This document shows positions 39,460-48,491 of a stretch of DNA of 64,000 bases, in pieces. The notes beneath the pieces were generated by a model. The model was not told the DNA's origin. It was given only the letters and a program-made list of their open reading frames with translations, and did no database searches. The position numbers were made by a program, and so were the translations under genes. The stretch spans positions 5,243,739 through 5,307,738 of the forward strand of contig OX638377.1 of the NCBI GenBank assembly GCA_951813615.1, read 5' to 3'. This DNA comes from an uncultured Latescibacterota bacterium (GTDB lineage: Bacteria > Latescibacterota > UBA2968 > UBA8231). How positions within the stretch are numbered: the stretch's first letter is position 1; every line of letters starts with the position of its first letter.

Positions 39460-40680
39460 ATGAAATCGATCAAATCTGCAATCACTGTAATCGCTCTCGT
39501 CGCCACTGTGTTCAGTTATGGTTTGGTCGGCGCGGAGAGTATCACGGTGACTATGGAATCCGTGCATAAGGATTCTGTAAAGCATCTATTCCAGCCATTT
39601 ATGCCGGGTGGCTTGGCTATCTCGCGGATGACGGAAGAATTGCCCGAGATCCGATCGGTTGCCGGGCTAGACATTGATGCACCTCTGCACGCCCGCTTGT
39701 CGTTCCTCGATTCGTCGGCTGAGCCGATTGTCATAGTGGGACTGGATAGCGACGGACAGGATATCGCCTTCGCCGCTGCCGATTCCACCGCACAACCGCA
39801 GCGACTCCAGTTGACAAGAGGTCGTTTTGATGGAGTTCCGGCTGATGATGCCCCGCGAGCCGAACTGATCGTGTCCCCGCCCGGCCAGTCATCTGAGTTC
39901 AAGATCGAACTTTTTATTCTTCGCGAACGGAATTTCGTGATGTACCGCAATCTCGAACTGCGGTTGGGCGAAGCCGACATTGGCGGCCAACGCTATGCCA
40001 TAGCCTTAGTGAAGAGTCCGAATTTTGGAGCCTACTCCCCACTCGCTGACTCATTGGGGAGGACTTCACATGATATCCTGATTGACCGCGATGGAGACGG
40101 CGTATTCCTGACTTATATGCTAGGAACCGAAGAACTGGAGGACGAGACTTTCGAGATATTCAACCCCTTCATACTCGACGATCAAGTTTACAAATTGGCC
40201 GATGTGTCGGCGACGGGGGATCGGCTAGTAATCGAGCCCAGCGATCAAACGGTCGCCCTCACCGTGGGCTTTGAGATGCCGAATGTCACCGTTACTCGGC
40301 TCGACAGCAGTGCTATCGAGTTGACGGCGTTGCGCGGCAAGCCCGTGGTCATCAACTGGTGGCATACCGCCTGTTCGCCCTGCATTGCGGAGATGCCCGA
40401 ACTCAACGAACTAGTTGAGAAGTACGAGGGTCGCGACGTCGAGTTCCTCGCTATTGCCGACAATGAAATAGCGGAGTTACCGCCGTTCCTAGAGAAGCAT
40501 CCGTTCATCTATGACATCGCCGTGGCGAATGACGAGGCCGCGCGCATTCTCGGCACGGCTTACCCGCGTCATGTAATTGTCAACGACGAAGGCAAAGTTG
40601 TCTTGGATCTCACGGGTCTCAGTTCTGATACCGTTGACCAAATCGACACGGTTATCGGTTCGCTGTTGAGTGAGCTTTGA
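39460..40680 (+). CDS. Secreted TlpA-like thioredoxin-fold protein
   Basis: A 406-residue protein. Residues 1-26 are a signal peptide (MKSIKSAITVIALVATVFSYG, then LVGAES). Residues 27-270 are a beta-rich domain without a known name. The C-terminal 135 residues are a TlpA/AhpC-type thioredoxin fold with GKPVVINWWHTACSPCIAEMPELN, where CSPC is the redox pair (near residue 305), and a cis-Pro region AYPRHVIV. It probably reduces disulfides or senses redox in the envelope. GGAGG lies 8 nt before the ATG. A tandem paralogue follows. Confidence 0.88.
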   Translation: MKSIKSAITVIALVATVFSYGLVGAESITVTMESVHKDSVKHLFQPFMPGGLAISRMTEELPEIRSVAGLDIDAPLHARLSFLDSSAEPIVIVGLDSDGQDIAFAAADSTAQPQRLQLTRGRFDGVPADDAPRAELIVSPPGQSSEFKIELFILRERNFVMYRNLELRLGEADIGGQRYAIALVKSPNFGAYSPLADSLGRTSHDILIDRDGDGVFLTYMLGTEELEDETFEIFNPFILDDQVYKLADVSATGDRLVIEPSDQTVALTVGFEMPNVTVTRLDSSAIELTALRGKPVVINWWHTACSPCIAEMPELNELVEKYEGRDVEFLAIADNEIAELPPFLEKHPFIYDIAVANDEAARILGTAYPRHVIVNDEGKVVLDLTGLSSDTVDQIDTVIGSLLSEL

Positions 40681-40753
40681 GCTTTCTATTGCGGTACAAG
40701 CATTTGCCCGAACAACCCCAAACACACTCTACACATCCACAAAGGGGGATGCA

Positions 40754-41920
40754 GTGAGATTGATCAAAGCGGAACGTACCACAGTGGCCATGAAATCCGT
40801 GCGCGAGGGTTCCGTAGAGCATCTCTTCCAGCCTGGTCTGAGGCGCGCCTTGGGAGGCCCGCAGTTGGTGGAAGGATTGCCCGAGATCCCATCGGTTGCC
40901 GAATTGGATATCCATGAGCCCCTGCACGCCCGCCTATCGTTCCGGGATTCGCCGGCTGAGCCGCTCATCTTAGTGGGACTGGATAACGACGGACAGGACA
41001 TTGCCTTCGTCGTTGCCGATTCCACTACACAGCTGCATCAGCTCCAGTTGACAAAAGGTCCTTTTGAATACGTTCCAGGTGATGACGCCCTGAGAGCCGA
41101 GTTGACCGTGTCCCCGGCTGGCCAAGCGCCTGAGTTCGAGATCGAACTCTTTATTCGCCGCGAACGGAATGACGTGTTGCACCGCCCATTAGGACTGCGT
41201 TTGGGCGAGGTAACCATCGGAGGAAGGCGCTATGCCTTGGCACTGATGAGGGCTCCAGGTTTCTTGACCTACACCCTACCCGACGACTCACTGGGGCTTA
41301 CTTTACATCAGCTCGTGATTGACCGCGACGGGGACGGAGTATTCCTGACTAGTCTATACGGCCAAACCGAGAAGCTGGAGGACGAGGCTTTCTGGGTCAA
41401 CGAGCCTTTCTTGATCGACGGTCAGGCCTACAAGCTATCCCATGTGTCCGCGACGGGGGATCAGTTGGTGATTGAGCGTAGCGATCAAACGGTCGCCCTC
41501 GCCGTGGGCTTTGAGATGCCCAATGTCACCGTTGCTCGGCTCGACAGCACCACTATTGATCTGAGCACGCTGCGCGGCAAGCCTGTGGTCATTAACTGGT
41601 GGCAAACCTTCTGTCCGCCCTGCATCACGGAGATTCCCGAACTCAACGAATTGGTCGAGAAGTACGCGGACCGCGATGTTGAATTTCTCGCCATCGCCGA
41701 CAACGAAGGGCCGGAGTTAAAGCAGTTCTTAGAGGAGCATCCGTTTGCCTATGACATCGCTTTGGGGAACGACGAGGCCGTGCGCATTTTCGGCCAGGGT
41801 TATCCGCGCAATGTGATCCTCGACAGCGACGGCAAAGTCATCTACGACGTCCATGGTTTCAGTTCTGACAGCACCGCTAGGATTGATGCGGTTATCGGCT
41901 CGCTGTTGAGCGAACTTTGA
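40754..41920 (+). CDS. TlpA-like thioredoxin-fold protein, paralogue lacking a signal peptide
   Basis: A 388-residue tandem paralogue of the previous gene, similar over its whole length, with CPPC as redox pair (near residue 287). The start is GTG 40754 with GGGGGA 5-6 nt upstream, the same place as in the first copy. The N-terminus reads VRLIKAERTTVAMKS against MKSIKSA...GAESITVTMES, so the hydrophobic core of the signal peptide has been cut out in frame. The protein should therefore stay in the cytoplasm, unless an upstream start is used. Confidence 0.82.
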   Translation: MRLIKAERTTVAMKSVREGSVEHLFQPGLRRALGGPQLVEGLPEIPSVAELDIHEPLHARLSFRDSPAEPLILVGLDNDGQDIAFVVADSTTQLHQLQLTKGPFEYVPGDDALRAELTVSPAGQAPEFEIELFIRRERNDVLHRPLGLRLGEVTIGGRRYALALMRAPGFLTYTLPDDSLGLTLHQLVIDRDGDGVFLTSLYGQTEKLEDEAFWVNEPFLIDGQAYKLSHVSATGDQLVIERSDQTVALAVGFEMPNVTVARLDSTTIDLSTLRGKPVVINWWQTFCPPCITEIPELNELVEKYADRDVEFLAIADNEGPELKQFLEEHPFAYDIALGNDEAVRIFGQGYPRNVILDSDGKVIYDVHGFSSDSTARIDAVIGSLLSEL

Positions 41921-41968
41921 GCTTCCTACAAACATTCACCGGAACTACCAGTTTCAAAGATGGTTCTG

Positions 41969-41996
41969 CTATAGGCGCTCCACCACGAATGAGTTG
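41969..41996 (+). pseudogene. Remnant of a permease gene 3' end
   Basis: The stretch GGCGCTCCACCACGAATGAG matches the last codons and stop of the second ABC permease (GGCGCTGCACCACGAATGAG at 39376) with one change. Nothing else of that gene is found here. It lies just before the DUF5686-like gene and looks like the scar of a deleted permease copy. Confidence 0.55.
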
Positions 41997-42005
41997 GGAT
42001 GTTTT

Positions 42006-44459
42006 ATGGACTGCAAAAAGATTAACGCGAATTTGCTTTTGACGATGGCCATCTTGGCTGCCTTATGGACCGTCCCCCCAGTCCATGCCCAGCCGTGGTT
42101 GGTGCGCGGCACCGTCACCGACGCGGCTACCGGGCAGCCCCTGCCAGCAGCTACCGTACAGCTAGCCGGCACCTATCGCGGGACCATAGCTAATGACGAG
42201 GGCGAGTACTCGCTCAAGGTGCAACAGCTACCGGCTACTTTGAAGGTGAGTCATATCGGCTACGTCTCCCAAGAGCGCGTGTTGACGGCCCCTGCGGAAC
42301 GGATCGATTTCGCCTTGACGCCAGTGCCCTTTCTATTCGATCCCATCGTGGTGACGGCCGAAACCTCAGCCGAGGGTATCATGCGCCAAGTCATCCGCCG
42401 CAAACAGGAGTGGCGGCCCAGCTTGGTCAGCTATCAGGCACAAGCCTATGCCCGGCGCGTTTTGGAAAACGAAGAAGGCATTGTCTCGATCGGCGAATTG
42501 GCTTCGGAGATTTACTGGGAGCGGGAGCGGGGGCTGCGCGAAGTGGTCAAGTCGAGGCGCGTGACCCAAAATTTGGATGCCCAAGAAGCATACATCTCGG
42601 CCTTTGCGGGGTTTGTGAATTTCTACGACGACGATATCCCCTTTATCGGTCACACCCTGATCGGGCCGACCCATCCCGATGCCCTCAAGCACTACCGCTT
42701 CCACTTGATCGGCCAGCGCTATTTGGACGATAAGGTGGTATTCGACATTTCGGTTGAGCCGAAGAATAAATTGCAAGCTGCTTTTGTCGGCCGCGTCGCC
42801 GTATTGGACGAGGATTTCGCCTTGCTCGAAGTAGAGCTGGCACCCAGCCGGGCGACCACGACCTCGGCCGTTCCTCTGCCCCTGATCGAGCACATGGATT
42901 TCGCCTACCAACAACAGTTCCGCGGCTTTGCCGGAGGGGTGTGGTTGCCGGTCGATTACCGCGCTTCTATGGCAATAAAAATCAGCATGGTAGGGCTGCA
43001 CTTTCCCGCGATTAAATACAACGTGGTGACGCGGCTGAGCGATTACCAAGTCAATGTCGATATGCCCGATTCGCTCTACGCCAGCGAGAAAGTTCTGCAA
43101 GTCGATTCGCTGGCCGTGGTCCAAGACAGTTCCTTTGCCCGGCTGGCCGACAAAGTGCCCCTGTCGGCGCGGGAACAGACCGCTTATGCGACCATCGACA
43201 GCACCATGCAGTTCGAAAAGGCCTTCCAGCCGACGGGGTTTCTCGCTCGTTTGTTGATGAAGGAGGAAGCGGGAGAGACGGAGGTGCGGACGGAACAGAA
43301 AAAGAAAAAGACTGCGGAGCAGGCGAAGTCGTCGAGCTGGTTGGGACAGATCGGTCTGAAGCCGGCTTTGCGGTACGACCGAGTGGGCGGGGCGCATCTG
43401 GGGCTGGAGGGGAACCGGGGTTTGGGCGGCGGACTGAAGGCTGATGCCGCCGCCGGATACAACATCGGTCTGAAGCGCTGGTCTTACCGGAGCCGAGTCG
43501 GCTGGCAGCGGAAAGCGGGTAAGGCGGTTCTGGAATACGGGAGAGAGCCGGTGCCGCGCACTCCTTCAGACAGCTATATCCCTTTGCTCAACAGCGGCCA
43601 GTTCCTGCTGGGCTTGGACGACTATTTCGATTATTACTGGAACGAAAGGCTGCGAGCACGACTTCATTTCTCTCTGCCGAATCAGATCGGCTTGCAAGTA
43701 GGCTTTAACCACGAGGCGCATTCTTCACTACAGGAGACGACCACTTTCAATGTGTTAAATAGGGACTGGAGGCCGCGGCCCAATCCGGCGATTGAAGAAG
43801 GTCGGCTGCGCTCGGTAGAGGCGGGCTTCGAATGGGGCGGGCCGTACCAGCCTTTTGGAATAACGGCCAATCGGCGGGTCGCATTGGGGGTGGAGCACAG
43901 TAGTACCGGACTGGGCAGCGACTTTTCCTTTACCCGTTTGCGTCTAACCTTGGACGGCCACTTCAAGACCTTCCTCAAGCGTCGCATCACGCCCAACGCG
44001 CTCGATGTGCGGCTAGTGGCAGGATACTCGATCGGCGATGTGCCAATGCAGCGCTTTGGATGCTTGGAGGCCAGCATGGGCTTTTTCTCTCCGTTTGGCG
44101 CTTTCCGCACGATGCGCGGCCATCCCTATGAGGGGGAGCACTACGCGGCCCTGTACTGGGAGCACAACTTCAAGACCACGCCCTTTGAGCTGTTGGGACT
44201 GTGGGATTGGGCCATGCGGGGCACGGGGCTGGTGGTACACGGGGCTTCGGGGCGGACGTGGATTGATCCGGAGGGGCGAGCCAAACTGGGATACAATCCG
44301 CGCTACGCGGAGAGTTTCCACCATGAGGTGGGGGTCTCGCTCATGCTGTATCACCTGCTGCGCCTCGATTTTACCCGGCGCTTGGACCGGCCCGGCTGGG
44401 GTGTAGGGTTGAGTTTGGTGCGTTTTGATTTTGGGGGTAATGTTACTGTAAGGATGTAA
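42006..44459 (+). CDS. Outer-membrane DUF5686 / carboxypeptidase-regulatory-like domain protein
   Basis: An 817-residue protein. A signal peptide (LLLTMAILAALWTVPPVHAQ) is followed by a carboxypeptidase regulatory-like beta-sandwich (VRGTVTDAATGQPLPAATVQL, residues 33-105) with the ANDEGEYSL strand. Next come the DUF5686 core (QAYARRVLENEEG) and, from about residue 480, alternating hydrophobic/aromatic strands of a probable outer-membrane beta-barrel ending in RFDFGGNVTVRM. The family is most common in Bacteroidota and relatives. Its role is not known; here it goes with an ABC exporter and thioredoxin-like proteins. Confidence 0.82.
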   Translation: MDCKKINANLLLTMAILAALWTVPPVHAQPWLVRGTVTDAATGQPLPAATVQLAGTYRGTIANDEGEYSLKVQQLPATLKVSHIGYVSQERVLTAPAERIDFALTPVPFLFDPIVVTAETSAEGIMRQVIRRKQEWRPSLVSYQAQAYARRVLENEEGIVSIGELASEIYWERERGLREVVKSRRVTQNLDAQEAYISAFAGFVNFYDDDIPFIGHTLIGPTHPDALKHYRFHLIGQRYLDDKVVFDISVEPKNKLQAAFVGRVAVLDEDFALLEVELAPSRATTTSAVPLPLIEHMDFAYQQQFRGFAGGVWLPVDYRASMAIKISMVGLHFPAIKYNVVTRLSDYQVNVDMPDSLYASEKVLQVDSLAVVQDSSFARLADKVPLSAREQTAYATIDSTMQFEKAFQPTGFLARLLMKEEAGETEVRTEQKKKKTAEQAKSSSWLGQIGLKPALRYDRVGGAHLGLEGNRGLGGGLKADAAAGYNIGLKRWSYRSRVGWQRKAGKAVLEYGREPVPRTPSDSYIPLLNSGQFLLGLDDYFDYYWNERLRARLHFSLPNQIGLQVGFNHEAHSSLQETTTFNVLNRDWRPRPNPAIEEGRLRSVEAGFEWGGPYQPFGITANRRVALGVEHSSTGLGSDFSFTRLRLTLDGHFKTFLKRRITPNALDVRLVAGYSIGDVPMQRFGCLEASMGFFSPFGAFRTMRGHPYEGEHYAALYWEHNFKTTPFELLGLWDWAMRGTGLVVHGASGRTWIDPEGRAKLGYNPRYAESFHHEVGVSLMLYHLLRLDFTRRLDRPGWGVGLSLVRFDFGGNVTVRM

Positions 44460-44460
44460 T

Positions 44461-44554
44461 CCTTGACGTTGACGGACAACATGTTGCTGCTAGCGATATT
44501 TCGGACGAATTTCACCGAACGCTTGGGCTAGCCGAGGCCCTTTACCGCGAATGA
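44461..44554 (+). pseudogene. Permease gene remnant with a large internal deletion
   Basis: One frame reads LDVDGQHVAASDISDEFHRT, then LGL, AEALYRE and stop. The first part matches VDGRWVSIGSVSDQFHQTLGL inside the second ABC permease, and the second part matches its final VEALHHE. About 250 codons between them are missing. It is therefore a collapsed third permease copy between the DUF5686 and CARDB-PDZ genes. Confidence 0.75.
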
Positions 44555-44568
44555 GGAAGGAATCAGCC

Positions 44569-45738
44569 ATGCGTTATCTCATGTTAGCCGTTTTTCTGTT
44601 TGCGCCGTTGGCGTATGCTGCGCCCCTCCTTGAAGCACCTGAGGGCAATTACGATTTGGTGGCCGTCGAAGTCGTCCATATACCCGAAGAAGTAGTAGTC
44701 GGCGATGGAGTCGTGTTTGTCACACACGTGGCCAACCAAGGCACCGACGCCATTCCCCCCCGCACCTATCGGGTCGATTTGTACGTTGACGACAAGCGCG
44801 TCAGCTTCGATCACGGCACGGGAGGTTTGAGGCCGGGCGGGACTAGTACCTACTCAATGTCCGAAGGCTACTATCACTTCGAGCCGACTGAACCGGGAAC
44901 GTACACGTATCGCTGGGTCTTGGACAAGGAAGACAATCTGCCCGAGACGGACGAGACCAATAATGTCATCGAGGGGACCATCGTCGTGACCGAGCGCTCG
45001 GCCGAGCACGACAGTCTCCAAGCGGCCAAACAGGCCCTGCTCGACCAGCTAGAACTCATAGGCAGAAATATGGTGGAAGGGCGCTATCCCCCCGAACTCG
45101 AACTTGGCCCGGATTCAACCCACAAAGAGTTACAGTGGTTTACGGAGTTGTTCGACGAGTTCGGGATTAAAGTGTACTCGGGGGACAACCCTCTTAACTA
45201 CCTGACGTCCCCAGAGTCCGATCCTCCGAGGGAAAGGGCCACTCACCGCTTGGCCTTCAGAAATATGAGTACGAGCGAATGGCCAGCGTTGTTCGTCCAG
45301 TATTTCGATGGGCAGGAATGGGCAAAACAGGCCACTAGCGAATTCGACAGGGATAATCAGGTTACAATGACCTTCAGAGTGGCTCACGACGAGCAAACCG
45401 GTACTTTCCGCCTGCTGGATATGAGCAGGATGAATTATCTTTCCCCGGACGAGAGGGGTTGGCTCGGCGTATGGCTGACCGGAGGCGAGGGCGGAGGTGG
45501 CGCGGTCGTCCGCCGAGTAGAGGACGATAGCCCCGCGCAAGAGGCTGGCTTTGAACCGGGCGACATTTTGCTCACCCTGGCAGAGAAACCCATAGCTTCC
45601 GCATCCCAAGTAAACTTCCTACTGAGGCGTATGAAACCCGGTACTGAAGTTGCGTTCGGGCTAGTGCGCAATGGTGTCCAAATGGAGAAGATGGTACAGT
45701 TGGGAACTCAACCCGCACCCAACTACTCCGCCGACTAG
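44569..45738 (+). CDS. Secreted CARDB and PDZ domain protein
   Basis: A 389-residue protein with a signal peptide (MRYLMLAVFLFAPLAYAAPL). It has a CARDB-like beta-sandwich (VFVTHVANQGTDAIPPRTYR, through ETDETNNVIEG; residues 30-145), a middle region with an FxxxFG-like IKVYSG fold of unknown type, and a C-terminal PDZ domain (VVRRVEDDSPAQEAGFEPGDILLTL, residues 305-380). The PDZ is of the HtrA/S41 type, but no protease domain is present. It may present or hold a partner for the exporter system. AGGAAGGAA precedes ATG 44569. Confidence 0.85.
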   Translation: MRYLMLAVFLFAPLAYAAPLLEAPEGNYDLVAVEVVHIPEEVVVGDGVVFVTHVANQGTDAIPPRTYRVDLYVDDKRVSFDHGTGGLRPGGTSTYSMSEGYYHFEPTEPGTYTYRWVLDKEDNLPETDETNNVIEGTIVVTERSAEHDSLQAAKQALLDQLELIGRNMVEGRYPPELELGPDSTHKELQWFTELFDEFGIKVYSGDNPLNYLTSPESDPPRERATHRLAFRNMSTSEWPALFVQYFDGQEWAKQATSEFDRDNQVTMTFRVAHDEQTGTFRLLDMSRMNYLSPDERGWLGVWLTGGEGGGGAVVRRVEDDSPAQEAGFEPGDILLTLAEKPIASASQVNFLLRRMKPGTEVAFGLVRNGVQMEKMVQLGTQPAPNYSAD

Positions 45739-45758
45739 GCCGCGAATGAGAATAGGCG

Positions 45759-47129
45759 ATGATCCTAGTTGTAGATGACGATATTTCCGTGACCACGTCG
45801 CTGTCCCTGCTGCTCAAGCAGGCCGGCTACCAGACCGCGACCGCTGCGTCTCCGGCGGAAGCCCTCGAATGGCTGGAGCGCAGTGAGTGCGAACTGATCT
45901 TGCAGGACATGAACTTCTCGCGCCAGACCAGCGGCGAAGAGGGCATGGAATTGTTGCGGGAGATCAAGCAGCGGTGGGCCAGTGTGCCGGTCATTTTGAT
46001 GACGGCTTGGGGGTCCATCGAGTTGGCCGTGCAGGGCATCAAAGCCGGTGCTGCGGATTTTGTCACCAAACCTTGGACCAACAAACAGATCCTTCAGGCC
46101 GTGAAAACAGCGCTGGGCTTGGCCGCGGCGACGCCAGAGACTGAGCGCACCATCACGCGCGAGGAACTAGATCGCCAAGGCGATTTCGCCAACATCATCG
46201 GCGTGGACCCCCAACTGCTCAAGGTGCTCGAAGTCGTTAGCCGCGTCGCGCCCACCGATGCCTCAGTGCTGATCACCGGCGAGAGCGGCACCGGCAAAGA
46301 CGAAATCGCCCAAGCCCTCTTCCGCAACAGCAGTCGGCGCGATCATTCCTTTGTCAAAGTGAACCTCGGCGGCATTTCCTCGACCTTGTTTGACAGCGAG
46401 ATGTTCGGGCACGTGAAAGGGGCCTTCACCGACGCGCGGCAGGATCGCACCGGCCGCTTTGCGTTGGCCGATGGCGGCACCATCTTCCTCGACGAGATTG
46501 GCGACTTAGTCCCGAGCTGCCAAGTCAAGCTGCTGCGCGTTTTGCAGGACCGGACCTATGAAGTGTTGGGGTCGAGCAAGACCCGCTCGGTGGATGTGCG
46601 GGTGATTTCGGCGACCAATCAGAACCTGCTGGAATTGGTCGAGTCGGGCACCTTCCGCGAGGACTTGCTCTATCGCCTCAACCTCATCGTCCTGCACCTG
46701 CCGCCCCTGCGCCAACGGCCAGAGGACATCCCGCTGCTAGCGCGCCACTTTGCGCTGGGCGCGGCCCAAGCCTACCGCCGCGACTTGGAGATTGACGCCG
46801 CGGCCCTGAACTGGCTGCAAACCCTGCCGTGGCCGGGCAACATCCGCCAGTTGAAGCAACTTGTCGAACGGACCGCGTTGATGAGTCCCAGTAGTGTCTT
46901 GGGGGCCGACGACTTCTCCGCGGCCTTGTCGATGCAGCCCGAGGAGGGCCAAGGCGGCTCGGGTGACCTGCCCGCGCCGGGCACCATGACCCTCGACGAG
47001 TTGGAACGGTCGATGATCGTCCAGTGCATGGAGCGCTACCAAGGCAATATCAGCCGGGTGGCCCAGGCTTTGGGCTTGAGTCGGGCGGCGCTGTACCGCC
47101 GCTTTGAGAAATACGGGATCGACCCTTGA
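45759..47129 (+). CDS. Sigma-54-dependent NtrC-family response regulator
   Basis: A 456-residue regulator: receiver domain (VVDDD; phosphoacceptor Asp50 in LILQDMN; Lys in VTKPWT), AAA+ domain (GESGTGKDEIAQALF Walker A, GGTIFLDEIGDL Walker B, FREDLLYRLN) and a Fis-type HTH (NISRVAQALGLSRAALYRRF). The sigma-54-contacting loop reads GAFTDA rather than GAFTGA. It most likely controls the exporter operon or related envelope genes. It overlaps the histidine kinase gene by 4 nt. No good -24/-12 promoter was noticed inside this operon. Confidence 0.93.
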   Translation: MILVVDDDISVTTSLSLLLKQAGYQTATAASPAEALEWLERSECELILQDMNFSRQTSGEEGMELLREIKQRWASVPVILMTAWGSIELAVQGIKAGAADFVTKPWTNKQILQAVKTALGLAAATPETERTITREELDRQGDFANIIGVDPQLLKVLEVVSRVAPTDASVLITGESGTGKDEIAQALFRNSSRRDHSFVKVNLGGISSTLFDSEMFGHVKGAFTDARQDRTGRFALADGGTIFLDEIGDLVPSCQVKLLRVLQDRTYEVLGSSKTRSVDVRVISATNQNLLELVESGTFREDLLYRLNLIVLHLPPLRQRPEDIPLLARHFALGAAQAYRRDLEIDAAALNWLQTLPWPGNIRQLKQLVERTALMSPSSVLGADDFSAALSMQPEEGQGGSGDLPAPGTMTLDELERSMIVQCMERYQGNISRVAQALGLSRAALYRRFEKYGIDP

Positions 47130-48427
47130 GCCTGCGCACCAAACTCATCCTCTACCTGATCGGGATCCACCTCGTATTCGCGGGGCTTGCTGGATACCTG
47201 CTGCGCGAGGAAAAGTTTTGGCTGTTGGGGGTCGAAGCATTCTTCGTCCTGTCCTTTGCTATTGGCGTGCGCTTGATCCAGCATTTTTGGGTGCCGATTG
47301 ATCTGATCCGCACTGGTGCCGAACTCATCGGCGAGCGCGATTTCACCAGCAAGTTTGTCGAAGTGGGTCAGCCGGAAATGGATCAACTCGTGCGCGTGTA
47401 CAATCGCATGATCGACCAATTGCGCGAAGAGCGCACGCGGCTGCAGGAACAGCACTACTTCATGGACAAGATCCTGACGGCCTCGCCGTCGGGCATTATC
47501 ACGCTCGACTTCGATGGCAAGGTTGCCTTAGTCAATCCTAGTGCTAGCCGTTTGTTGGGGCTAGCTGAAAGCGCGGTGGTCGGCCAGTCATTGGACGAGT
47601 TGGGAACGGCATTTGCCCGCGCCCTGCACGACTTGGCCGTCGGCGAGTCGCAGGTGCTGCCGCTGCAAGGGCAGTGGGTGCGCTGCCACAAGGCGCAGTT
47701 TTTGGACCAGGGCTTTCCGCGCAGCTTTATCCTGATGGAGGAATTGACCGAGGAGTTGCGCGTGTCGGAGAAAGCGGCCTACGAGAAGGTCATCCGCTTA
47801 TTGGCACACGAGGTGAACAATTCAACGGGAGCGGTCAATTCCCTGCTGCACTCGTGCCTCAACTACAAGGGCCAGTTGCGGGAAGCCGACCACGACGATT
47901 TTGAAAACGCCCTGCAAGTGGCCATCGACCGCATCGACCATCTCAGCGCCTTCATGCGCAGCTTTGCCGAGGTGGTCAAACTGCCAGCACCGCACTTGCA
48001 GCCCGTGGATTTGGAAGCCCTGTTGCGCGACATTGCCTTGCTGATGCGCCCCGAGTGCGAGCGCCGCAACATCGAGTGGGAGTGGGATATTCAGGCGGAC
48101 CTGAAACGCATCGCCATGGATGAAAACCAGATGGAGCAGGCGTTTGTCAATATCCTAAAAAATGCGCTGGAGGCCATTGGCGAAGGCGGCAGGATAACCA
48201 TTCGCTTAGGAAAACTCCAAGACCGGCCCTTTGTCGTGGTCGAGGATACGGGCGCGGGGATCGACCCAGAAGTGGCTGAGAGCTTGTTTACGCCGTTTTT
48301 TAGCACCAAGGAAAACCGGCGCGGCCTCGGCTTGACGTTGGTGCAGGAGATTTTGAGCCGGCACGGTTTTGCCTTTTCCCTCGAAAGCCCTGCAAACGAG
48401 CCGACCCGTTTTACCATCCGCTTTTGA
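47126..48427 (+). CDS. Sensor histidine kinase
   Basis: A 433-residue kinase with two membrane helices right at the N-terminus and hardly any periplasmic part (KLILYLIGIHLVFAGLAGYLL and WLLGVEAFFVLSFAIGV), a HAMP-like segment, a PAS domain (ILTASPSGIITLDFDGKVAL), the H-box RLLAHEVNNSTG with His228, and a HATPase domain (MEQAFVNILKNALEAI, DTGAGID, GLGLTLVQEIL). TTG 47126 overlaps the regulator stop. The kinase probably senses membrane state or a partner such as the exporter. Confidence 0.93.
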   Translation: MSLRTKLILYLIGIHLVFAGLAGYLLREEKFWLLGVEAFFVLSFAIGVRLIQHFWVPIDLIRTGAELIGERDFTSKFVEVGQPEMDQLVRVYNRMIDQLREERTRLQEQHYFMDKILTASPSGIITLDFDGKVALVNPSASRLLGLAESAVVGQSLDELGTAFARALHDLAVGESQVLPLQGQWVRCHKAQFLDQGFPRSFILMEELTEELRVSEKAAYEKVIRLLAHEVNNSTGAVNSLLHSCLNYKGQLREADHDDFENALQVAIDRIDHLSAFMRSFAEVVKLPAPHLQPVDLEALLRDIALLMRPECERRNIEWEWDIQADLKRIAMDENQMEQAFVNILKNALEAIGEGGRITIRLGKLQDRPFVVVEDTGAGIDPEVAESLFTPFFSTKENRRGLGLTLVQEILSRHGFAFSLESPANEPTRFTIRF

Positions 48428-48491
48428 GATCTCTTCGGCTTCGGTAGTTAAAACCTCCGAAAATTAATCGCGTCTGACCCCCTCTCCACGG

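Noticed and set aside
42366-43397. 343-codon minus-strand frame
   Set aside because: Antisense shadow of the DUF5686-like gene in GC-rich DNA; no domain and no ribosome site.
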